Source of the DNA: Aphodousia faecalis
GTDB taxonomy: Bacteria; Pseudomonadota; Gammaproteobacteria; Burkholderiales; Burkholderiaceae_F
NCBI GenBank assembly: GCA_018712705.1
Contig: DVGM01000015.1
Coordinates: 1 to 9,570 of the forward strand
Direction: 5' to 3'
DNA length: 9,570 bases
Translations under genes and position numbers: made by a program
The notes under the pieces: generated by a model
The model's input: the letters and a program-made list of their open reading frames with translations, nothing else
Database searches by the model: none
Told to the model about the DNA's origin: nothing
In this document: in pieces, positions 1-5,882 of the stretch
Layout of the letters: each line of letters opens with the position of its first letter
Numbering within the stretch: position 1 is the stretch's first letter

Positions 1-1191
1 TACTCTATCGATTTAGGAGCTAGGCACTTCGGGAAGTCAGGATTGATTAAAAATTGCGAAGATTTTGGCGTGACGCTTTTTGGTCTCGGTCATCCTAATC
101 AAGGCATCGTACATATCATCGGTCCTCAAACAGGCTTTACCCTTCCGGGAACAACACTTGTCTGCGGCGACTCCCACACCGCAACGCACGGTGCCTTTGG
201 AGCCTTGGCGTTCGGAATCGGCACCAGTGAAGTTGAGCATGTCATGGTTACACAAACGATCAAACAGGCCAAATTAAAGACCATGAGAATCAATTGTGTC
301 GGCAAGCTCCCCGAAGGTGTCTATGCCAAAGACCTTATTTTGGAAATCGCCCGTGTTCTCACAACGGCTGGCGCCACTGGTTACGCCATTGAATTCGCTG
401 GCGACGGTGTTCGTGCTCTATCCATGGAAGCACGTATGACGCTCTCTAACATGGCTATTGAAATCGGTGCGAAAGCGGGCATGATTGCACCCGATGAAAC
501 AACATTTGCTTATCTTAAAGACCGTCCTTATTCCCCGAAAGGCGCGGATTGGGATGAAGCCGTTCGCTACTGGAAGTCTTTAGCTAGTGATGAAGATGCA
601 GTGTTTGATAAAGAAGTAACTATTGACTCCGGTCACTTAACCCCCATGGTTACTTGGGGAACCAACCCTGGCCAAGTCTGCCATATCACTGACAATGTCC
701 CCGATCCTAAGTTATGTGACGATGAGCAAGAGCGTCATTCCATTGAAGCCGCCTTAGCTTACATCCAAATTGATGCCGGTCAACCGATCAAGGACGTCCC
801 GATTGACACCGTCTTTATCGGATCTTGCACAAACGGACGAATTGAGGATTTTCGTGAAGCAGCTAAAGTTCTTCGTGGTCGACACATCGCTCAAGGTATC
901 CGTGCTTTAGCAGTACCCGGCTCAATGGCCGTAAAGGCTCAGGCAGAAAAAGAGGGATTGGATCAAATATTTAAAGACGCCGGTTTTGAGTGGCGGCTTC
1001 CTGGCTGCTCCATGTGTCTGGGGATGAATGACGATATTGCCGCTCCCGGTTCTCGCGTTGCCTCCACTTCCAACCGCAACTTTGTTGGTCGACAAGGGCG
1101 AGGCAGCCGCACCCACCTGATGAGTCCTGCGATGGCGGCAGCGGCGGCTATCAACGGGAAAATTGTTGATGTTCGAGATTACCTGCAATAA
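1..1191 (+). CDS. leuC: 3-isopropylmalate dehydratase large subunit (5' partial)
   Basis: LeuC pairs with LeuD to isomerise 2-isopropylmalate to 3-isopropylmalate in cytoplasmic leucine biosynthesis. The frame is open from base 1, so the window cuts the gene; the first visible start-like codon (TTG at 43) lies inside the conserved protein and is not the real start. The aconitase-type signature GDSHTATHGAFGALAFGIG is present. The three cysteines that bind the [4Fe-4S] cluster are seen in GSCTN (codon at 826) and GCSMC (codons at 1006 and 1015). Their 60- and 3-residue spacing matches the E. coli enzyme, whose numbering (from memory) implies about 71 residues are missing on the left. The C-terminal block with SNRNF, GRQGRG and SPAMAAAAA is intact. 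The stop codon overlaps the leuD Shine-Dalgarno, so the two are co-transcribed and probably translationally coupled. Family assignment is essentially certain. Confidence 0.97.
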   Translation, partial: YSIDLGARHFGKSGLIKNCEDFGVTLFGLGHPNQGIVHIIGPQTGFTLPGTTLVCGDSHTATHGAFGALAFGIGTSEVEHVMVTQTIKQAKLKTMRINCVGKLPEGVYAKDLILEIARVLTTAGATGYAIEFAGDGVRALSMEARMTLSNMAIEIGAKAGMIAPDETTFAYLKDRPYSPKGADWDEAVRYWKSLASDEDAVFDKEVTIDSGHLTPMVTWGTNPGQVCHITDNVPDPKLCDDEQERHSIEAALAYIQIDAGQPIKDVPIDTVFIGSCTNGRIEDFREAAKVLRGRHIAQGIRALAVPGSMAVKAQAEKEGLDQIFKDAGFEWRLPGCSMCLGMNDDIAAPGSRVASTSNRNFVGRQGRGSRTHLMSPAMAAAAAINGKIVDVRDYLQ

Positions 1192-1202
1192 AGGAGAGCA
1201 GC

Positions 1203-1820
1203 ATGCATAAATTTACAAGTTTGACAGCGGTGGCTGCTCCGATGGACGCCTCCAACATTGATACCGACCAGATCATTCCCAAACAGTTTTTGTTGGCGGT
1301 CGATCGTAAGGGATTTGGCAAACACCTTTTTCATAATTGGCGTTATTTGGACGAAGCCGAAAATATGCCCAATCCGGACTTTATCCTCAATAAACCATGC
1401 TATCAAAAAGCCCAATTCATTGTAGCCCGCCACAATTTCGGCAATGGTTCCAGCCGTGAAGCCGCGCCTTGGGCACTGCTTGATTTTGGTATTCGTGCTG
1501 TCATCGCTTCCTCGTTTGCGGATATTTTCTCCAATAACTCACTGGGAAACGGTCTTTTACTCGTCCGTTTAACTGAAAAAGAAATCGATGAGATTATGCA
1601 AGCGCTCAAAGCCAATCCCGGTATGCAAATTTCAGTTGATCTTGAAAATTGCAGCGTAACCGTTGGAGATAAGCACTACTCGTTTGAAATGGATCCCTTT
1701 AGAAGACATTGCATCCTTGAAGGATTAGATGCCATTTCTTTGACCCTTGAGCACGAAAAAGCCATCGCGCAATACGAAACAAAACGCCCCAGCTGGATTA
1801 AGAAAGGTATCGCGGTTTAG
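1203..1820 (+). CDS. leuD: 3-isopropylmalate dehydratase small subunit
   Basis: LeuD is the swivel-domain subunit that completes the LeuC active site. The 205-residue product matches the usual length of about 200. Visible family blocks are NIDTDQIIPKQFL (residues 18-30), PNPDF (56-60), SFADIF and the C-terminal FRRHC followed by GLDAISLTLEH. The ATG at 1203 is preceded by AAGGAG at 1191-1196, which overlaps the leuC stop, an ideal spacing. One oddity: the usual FGCGSSREHAPWAL signature reads FGNGSSREAAPWAL here (residues 79-92). Asn81 replaces the common Cys and Ala87 replaces a normally very conserved His, while the Ser-Ser-Arg-Glu core is kept. The gene is followed directly by a terminator, so leuB is not the next gene. 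Confidence 0.97.
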   Translation: MHKFTSLTAVAAPMDASNIDTDQIIPKQFLLAVDRKGFGKHLFHNWRYLDEAENMPNPDFILNKPCYQKAQFIVARHNFGNGSSREAAPWALLDFGIRAVIASSFADIFSNNSLGNGLLLVRLTEKEIDEIMQALKANPGMQISVDLENCSVTVGDKHYSFEMDPFRRHCILEGLDAISLTLEHEKAIAQYETKRPSWIKKGIAV

Positions 1821-1828
1821 CTTAAATG

Positions 1829-1866
1829 GGGGCCTCTTTGTTTTTATCAAAAAGGCCCCTTTATTT
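1829..1866 (+). terminator. Intrinsic terminator of the leuCD operon
   Basis: A 12-bp stem with one mismatch pairs GGGGCCTCTTTG (1829-1840) with CAAAAAGGCCCC (1848-1859) around a 7-nt loop, followed by TTTATTTT. It begins 8 bp after the leuD stop. On the minus strand the same hairpin lies just beyond the pepF stop, but the run of T after it is weak (ATTTAAG), so it may act only partly in that direction. Confidence 0.88.
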
Positions 1867-3665
1867 TAAATTTTTGAGTTGATCAGTGTTTTAAATTCTT
1901 TAATGTATCCACAGGCCTGATCCAAGCATAAATTCCAAAAATCTTCCTTTGTTGCATCAAGGCCTATGTGTTTGCTGATCAATTCATCTACTGTCATCCG
2001 CCCCGTATCTCTCAAGAAATTTCGATAAAACTCAGGAAAATCTTTTCCTCGTTTTTTCTGCTCAAGACAGAGTCCTTGTGAAATTAAGTAACCAATCGTG
2101 TAGGCATAGTTGTAGATATATTGATCGGTCATGTAAAAATGTAGCTTATAGCACCATAAATACGGATCGCTGTCCTCAATGGCCTCTCCCATATACTCGT
2201 GCCAAGCCTGCTGCATCATCGTCTCAGCTTCTTCTTTACTGACAAGCCCCGTTTGACGTTTTTCAATAAAGCGTGTTTCGAATCCCATTCGAACGGGCAA
2301 CTGCAGGCAAAAGTTCGCACAACTGATTAATTCTTGCCACAAAATTGATAAGCACTCTTCATTATTTTGGGCATGTTGAGCACAATAACGCCTGACGTTC
2401 GCTTCATTAAATGTACTGGCAACCTCCGTGAGAGTCATCGGGAACTCGGTTTGATTGGTTGGCAGATCCCGCATCACCCAATAATGGAATGCATGTCCCA
2501 ATTCATGAGCTTGCTGTAATACAGAGCCAAAACTGCCTAAATAGGTTGTGAAGACCCGTGGCTGCTTTAACCGATTGAAACGGGAGTAAAAGGCGCCACC
2601 CGCTTTTTTAGAATCAACCTTGGCATCCAACCAATGTTTTTCAAGCATCATATCAATAAAGGCGGGAATATCTGGATTAACTTCCTGCAAGGAGGCTTTG
2701 ACAGTCTGAATGGCTTGCTCATATGGAATGTAAGGCGTTTCTTTAATCGAAGGACTGGGCATCGGAGCAAAAAAGTCACAAGCTTTCATTACTTTGCGCC
2801 CAAAGAAAGGGGCACGTACCGTTATAGCCTGCTGTATTTGCGATTGACGGTGTTTAATTGCCCCCAAAGCGGCTTGAAGAGCTTCTTTGCTGATGCGGTT
2901 TTGTTCAAGACTCGGTTGCATCCAATCGGATAAACCCGCCAATGAAAATTGAACTTTACGGAAGCCATGCAGAAGATTTAATAAATCCACATAGTAGCCA
3001 GCTTTCTTTTTGTACCAATCATTGACTGCCAACTGAGCTGTTTCTCTCAAAACAGGGTCATCGGCTCCCTTCAAAACCCCAACACACTGAGAATGCGTAA
3101 GGTGAAGTATTTCTCCTTGACTGTTTTGAGCCTGTACCCGCATGGACTTATTTAAGCGTTTATACATGGCGTCTACAGGATAAAAACTCGTTGCGGCAAA
3201 TTTGTTAATGATCTCGTTTGTGGCTGAATCCAGACCCTGACGCCAGGACTTATTCTTTTCACGAGCGTTAAATTGCCAATGAGAAACAATAGAATTTTCC
3301 CAAAATGGGTCGTTATCCGCTATTGAACCCAGCTTGGCAAAAAGGGGCGAAGCGATGGATTCCAGTTCTGCATATAAAGCTTGAGTTTGCGCGTAAGCAG
3401 CGGCTGCCGCCGAATCCGTAATATCGGCACTGGAAGCACAGTAGGAAAAAGAAATTAGCGAACTAATCCCCTCAACAGCATCTTCGTAAATCGGAAGACA
3501 TTGCAATACATTTTCTTTTGTTGGATTCGTGGGCAATAAATCTCGTAATTTTTTTATTTCACAATGAATCTTTTGTAATTCATCCTGAAAGCGCTTGTCT
3601 TGAACAGTCCCGTAAGCATCTTCCAATGTCCATCCCGGGAGTTGCTTTTGTATTGTTTGATCCAT
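1866..3665 (-). CDS. pepF: M3-family zinc oligoendopeptidase (PepF type)
   Basis: This is a cytoplasmic zinc metallopeptidase that cuts short peptides and probably takes part in peptide turnover. The 599-residue length fits the PepF/M3 family. The zinc motif HELGH lies at residues 387-391, with the third ligand expected at Glu414 in LTEVASTFNE, 23 residues later. A conserved tyrosine-rich C-terminal block (IYNYAYTIGYL, around residues 515-525) matches the family's substrate-binding region. The N-terminus (PGWTLEDAYG) resembles the pepF/M3 subgroup, and no signal peptide or membrane segment is seen. The ATG at 3665 follows AAGGTG at a tight 5-nt spacing. The gene is 90 bp downstream of obgE on the same strand but is separated from it by a terminator, so it likely has its own promoter; I found no convincing -35. 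It converges on leuD. The substrate is unknown. Confidence 0.93.
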   Translation of the reverse strand: MDQTIQKQLPGWTLEDAYGTVQDKRFQDELQKIHCEIKKLRDLLPTNPTKENVLQCLPIYEDAVEGISSLISFSYCASSADITDSAAAAAYAQTQALYAELESIASPLFAKLGSIADNDPFWENSIVSHWQFNAREKNKSWRQGLDSATNEIINKFAATSFYPVDAMYKRLNKSMRVQAQNSQGEILHLTHSQCVGVLKGADDPVLRETAQLAVNDWYKKKAGYYVDLLNLLHGFRKVQFSLAGLSDWMQPSLEQNRISKEALQAALGAIKHRQSQIQQAITVRAPFFGRKVMKACDFFAPMPSPSIKETPYIPYEQAIQTVKASLQEVNPDIPAFIDMMLEKHWLDAKVDSKKAGGAFYSRFNRLKQPRVFTTYLGSFGSVLQQAHELGHAFHYWVMRDLPTNQTEFPMTLTEVASTFNEANVRRYCAQHAQNNEECLSILWQELISCANFCLQLPVRMGFETRFIEKRQTGLVSKEEAETMMQQAWHEYMGEAIEDSDPYLWCYKLHFYMTDQYIYNYAYTIGYLISQGLCLEQKKRGKDFPEFYRNFLRDTGRMTVDELISKHIGLDATKEDFWNLCLDQACGYIKEFKTLINSKI

Positions 3666-3703
3666 CTCTGCACCTTTTTCTAACTGAAAAACGAGAAAAT
3701 TCT

Positions 3704-3732
3704 AAAAGAAAAGGAGCGAAACCGCTCCTTTT
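3704..3732 (-). terminator. Intrinsic terminator after obgE
   Basis: A perfect 10-bp stem (AAAAGGAGCG at 3709-3718 with CGCTCCTTTT at 3723-3732) closes a 4-nt loop. Read on the minus strand it runs into TTTTCTTTT, a good uridine tract. It separates obgE from the peptidase gene. Confidence 0.87.
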
Positions 3733-3755
3733 AAGTACAGAGAAAAATGATGAAC

Positions 3756-4847
3756 CTATTCTTCAGTCAACTTGAGCTCATCGTCTTCAAGATTGATTCG
3801 TTCGTCATCTTTGTATTGATTTTCACGACGTCGCTCTTCATCCAAATATTGGGCAATGGCTGCAACCAATTCCGGACAACCCTCACGAGTAGCCGCCGAA
3901 ATAACAAAAACTCTTTCATCCTCCGGAATCTGCAATGCATCCAATAGATCATTGATGCGATCGTCTTGTTCTTCTTGTGCGATCAAGTCCACTTTATTGA
4001 GAACAAGCCAGCGAGGTTTGTTATAAAGCGCTTCATCGTACTTTCTTAACTCTTCAATAATTGCCTTGGCTTCAGCAGCCGGGTCGACACTCTCATCAAA
4101 CGGAGCCATGTCAATGAGATGAAGCAACAGTTTCGTGCGGGATAAATGACGCAGGAACAAATGCCCCAAACCGGCTCCTTCTGATGCCCCTTCAATCAAC
4201 CCGGGAATATCTGCGACTACAAAACTTTGCTCTGGTCCCACTCTTACCACACCCAACTGCGGATGCAAGGTTGTAAAGGGGTAGTCCGCAATCTTTGGAC
4301 GAGCGTTGGAGACAGCAGAGATAAAGGTGGACTTACCGGCATTGGGCATCCCCAGGAGACCGACGTCGGCCAATACTTTTAATTCCAGATTCAGAAAACG
4401 ATGCTCGCCTTCTTCACCGAGCGTGCATTGACGCGGGGCTCGATTAGTGCTGGATTTAAAGTGCAAGTTGCCCAATCCACCCTTTCCGCCTTTAGCTAAG
4501 AGGTAACGCTCACCATGGCGAGTCAAATCGGCAACCAATTCTCCCGTATCGGCATCAGTCACTAAAGTTCCAACGGGCATACGAAGCTCGATATCGTTGC
4601 CGGCCGCACCATAGCAGTCCGATCCACGACCGTTTTCACCATTTTTGGCAAAGTGTTTACGGGCATAACGGAAATCAATCAACGTATTAATGTTACAGTC
4701 AGCGACCGCGTATACATCGCCGCCTCGGCCACCATCTCCACCATCAGGGCCACCTTTGGGAATAAATTTTTCACGGCGAAAAGACGCTACGCCATTGCCG
4801 CCCTTACCCCCGGCAACTTCAATACGTGCCTCATCAACGAATTTCAT
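3756..4847 (-). CDS. obgE: Obg-family GTPase ObgE/CgtA
   Basis: ObgE is an essential GTPase that binds the 50S subunit, helps its late assembly and links it to growth and stringent control. The 363-residue protein has three visible parts. The glycine-rich Obg fold is at about 1-158 (VAGGKGGNGVASFRREKFIP, then GGPDGGDGGRGG). The G domain follows, with G1 GMPNAGKST at 166-174, switch I Phe191-Thr192-Thr193, G3 DIPG at 213-216, G4 NKVD at 284-287 and G5 ISA at 316-318. The last part is a short acidic tail (about 337-363). All nucleotide-binding motifs are intact. The ATG at 4847 is preceded by GAGGT at 4856-4860, 8 nt away, which fixes the start. It lies downstream of rplU and rpmA in the classic order, but with a terminator-like hairpin between rpmA and obgE. 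Confidence 0.97.
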   Translation of the reverse strand: MKFVDEARIEVAGGKGGNGVASFRREKFIPKGGPDGGDGGRGGDVYAVADCNINTLIDFRYARKHFAKNGENGRGSDCYGAAGNDIELRMPVGTLVTDADTGELVADLTRHGERYLLAKGGKGGLGNLHFKSSTNRAPRQCTLGEEGEHRFLNLELKVLADVGLLGMPNAGKSTFISAVSNARPKIADYPFTTLHPQLGVVRVGPEQSFVVADIPGLIEGASEGAGLGHLFLRHLSRTKLLLHLIDMAPFDESVDPAAEAKAIIEELRKYDEALYNKPRWLVLNKVDLIAQEEQDDRINDLLDALQIPEDERVFVISAATREGCPELVAAIAQYLDEERRRENQYKDDERINLEDDELKLTEE

Positions 4848-4911
4848 GCCTATTTACCTCAAACGTCTAAAATAGCGCGGACAAATCCGAACAACTTTAG
4901 ACTTTAACACA

Positions 4912-4941
4912 GAAAAAGCCATGTCATCGACATGGCCTTTT
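4912..4941 (-). terminator. Intrinsic terminator or attenuator between rpmA and obgE
   Basis: An 8-bp perfect stem (GCCATGTC at 4918-4925 with GACATGGC at 4929-4936) closes a 3-nt loop. Four A-T pairs extend it beyond one mismatch. On the minus strand the hairpin runs into TTTTTCT, as expected of a rho-independent terminator. It lies 58 bp past the rpmA stop and about 65 bp before obgE, so it should reduce transcription into obgE. Confidence 0.8.
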
Positions 4942-4998
4942 CAAATTTAAATTCATTTCCCCGATTGAGCTTACTCAACCGAGAGGTGCTGCTAAAAA

Positions 4999-5256
4999 TT
5001 AAGCAGGAATCACCTTAACGAAACGATGATTTTGAGGTCCCTTGACTTCAAACTTCACCGTGCCGTCAACCTTGGCAAACAAGGTGTGGTCACGACCCAT
5101 ACCGACGTTGTCGCCGGGGTGGAATTGCGTACCACGTTGACGAACAATGATGCCGCCAGCATTGATAGCTGCATCACCAAAAACCTTCACACCAAGACGC
5201 TTAGCTTGGGAGTCACGACCGTTGCGGGTAGAACCGCCGCCCTTTTTATGTGCCAT
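4999..5256 (-). CDS. rpmA: 50S ribosomal protein L27
   Basis: L27 is a basic large-subunit protein whose N-terminal tail reaches the peptidyl transferase centre. The 85-residue length equals that of E. coli L27. The sequence shows the signature MAHKKGGGSTRNGRDS, then AKRLGVK, the block GGIIVRQRGTQFHPG and GRDHTLFAKVDG. The start has the family's exact N-terminus (MAHKK), with no cleavable extension of the Firmicutes kind. The upstream Shine-Dalgarno is weak (AGAGAG). It follows rplU after a 27-bp gap, so the two are certainly co-transcribed, which gives roughly equal output of two neighbouring 50S proteins. Confidence 0.98.
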   Translation of the reverse strand: MAHKKGGGSTRNGRDSQAKRLGVKVFGDAAINAGGIIVRQRGTQFHPGDNVGMGRDHTLFAKVDGTVKFEVKGPQNHRFVKVIPA

Positions 5257-5283
5257 TTTCTTACTCTCTTAGAAAAGTCCAAA

Positions 5284-5595
5284 TTAAGCCGCGATCGAGT
5301 CGATCTTGAGCTCCGTGTAGTTTTGACGATGACCAGCGCTCTTGATGGAGTGCTTGCGACGACGCATCTTGAAGATGCGAACCTTGTCGTGACGGCCGTG
5401 AGAAACAACCGTGGCCGTAACGCTGGCGCCTTCAACGAAGGGAGCACCGACCTTAAGTTCATTGCCATCGGAAACAGCCAAGACTTCAGAAAGGGTCACT
5501 TGGGAGCCGACTTCGGCATTCAAGGTTTCAACCTTGATCGTGTCACCGGCAGCAACGCGATATTGCTTTCCGCCGGTCTTAATAATTGCGTACAT
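5284..5595 (-). CDS. rplU: 50S ribosomal protein L21
   Basis: L21 is a large-subunit protein that binds 23S rRNA. The 103-residue length matches the family. The N-terminus MYAIIKTGGKQYRV is the classic L21 opening. The basic KMRRRKHSIKSAGHRQNYT block near the C-terminus is the RNA-binding signature region. The ATG at 5595 has GAGGT at 5604-5608 with 8-nt spacing. It is the first gene of the minus-strand rplU-rpmA unit. A good promoter lies about 105 bp upstream, and a long hairpin sits 4 nt in front of the Shine-Dalgarno. Confidence 0.98.
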   Translation of the reverse strand: MYAIIKTGGKQYRVAAGDTIKVETLNAEVGSQVTLSEVLAVSDGNELKVGAPFVEGASVTATVVSHGRHDKVRIFKMRRRKHSIKSAGHRQNYTELKIDSIAA

Positions 5596-5612
5596 TGTTT
5601 ATTACCTCGCCC

Positions 5613-5644
5613 GTTTCGCTCAGCCAACGCACTGTCTGCGAAAC
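5613..5644 (-). promoter_or_regulatory. Leader hairpin in front of the rplU ribosome binding site
   Basis: On the minus strand, GTTTCGC (5644-5638) pairs perfectly with GCGAAAC (5619-5613). Inside it CAG can pair with CTG to lengthen the stem. The hairpin ends 4 nt before the rplU Shine-Dalgarno. It lacks a following T-run, so it is not a terminator. Ribosomal protein operons are often controlled by such leader structures bound by one of their products; that role is inferred here. Confidence 0.5.
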
Positions 5645-5699
5645 CTTTTTATAGTTAATCGGCAGGACAAACCCCGCTTACTCATGCGTGGAAAGACGG

Positions 5700-5728
5700 A
5701 TTATTTCATAAATCAATTAGTTATGCAA
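5700..5728 (-). promoter_or_regulatory. Candidate sigma70 promoter of rplU-rpmA
   Basis: Read on the minus strand, -35 TTGCAT (5728-5723) and -10 AATAAT (5705-5700) are separated by 17 bp. The -10 matches 5 of 6 consensus bases and the -35 matches 3 of 6. This predicts a start near 5693 and a leader of about 100 nt that would contain the hairpin at 5613-5644. A second TATAAA at 5653-5648 has no acceptable -35. Confidence 0.5.
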
Positions 5729-5794
5729 ATTAATTTACAGCACGCGCCCACAGAATCAGCAATAACCCGAAAAATATACGTTTGATCCGTTATT

Positions 5795-5823
5795 TTGTCA
5801 TATTGTTGTCATAATTCTGTCAT
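5795..5823 (+). promoter_or_regulatory. Pho box: three 7-bp repeats for PhoB
   Basis: Three direct repeats occur at exact 11-bp spacing: TTGTCAT (5795-5801), TTGTCAT (5806-5812) and CTGTCAT (5817-5823). They are separated by AT-rich 4-bp spacers ATTG and AATT. The known PhoB site is CTGTCAT-N4-CTGTCAT, so this is two overlapping Pho boxes. They lie 60 bp before the start codon of a phosphate transporter, which independently supports the call. The predicted result is induction under phosphate limitation by PhoR-PhoB. Confidence 0.9.
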
Positions 5824-5845
5824 AAACTTCGCGCAACGTTACAAG
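5817..5845 (+). promoter_or_regulatory. Candidate PhoB-dependent core promoter of the phosphate transporter
   Basis: The third Pho repeat (CTGTCA, 5817-5822) can serve as -35, with TACAAG (5840-5845) as a weak -10 after a 17-bp spacer. This is the usual arrangement of PhoB promoters, in which the activator replaces a good -35. The -10 matches only 4 of 6 consensus bases, so its position is uncertain. Confidence 0.4.
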
Positions 5846-5851
5846 ACGTTG
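5834..5851 (+). repeat. Small dyad around the candidate -10
   Basis: CAACGT (5834-5839) and ACGTTG (5846-5851) are perfect inverted copies flanking TACAAG. It could be a second regulator site or a short hairpin in the 5' leader. It could also be chance, as 6-bp arms are short. Confidence 0.35.
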
Positions 5852-5882
5852 ACAATATTACGAACTTTCCGACGGGGAACTC

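Noticed and set aside
43..1191. TTG at 43 as the start of leuC
   Set aside because: The frame is open to base 1 and the residues before it fit the LeuC family; the gene is cut by the window edge.
5026..5658. 210-codon plus-strand frame across rpmA and rplU
   Set aside because: It lies antisense to two certain ribosomal protein genes and has no family resemblance; it is a shadow of their codon bias.
5849..5854. Perfect TTGACA as a -35 before the phosphate transporter
   Set aside because: A -10 at the right distance would fall on the GC-rich Shine-Dalgarno (ACGGGG); no matching hexamer is there.
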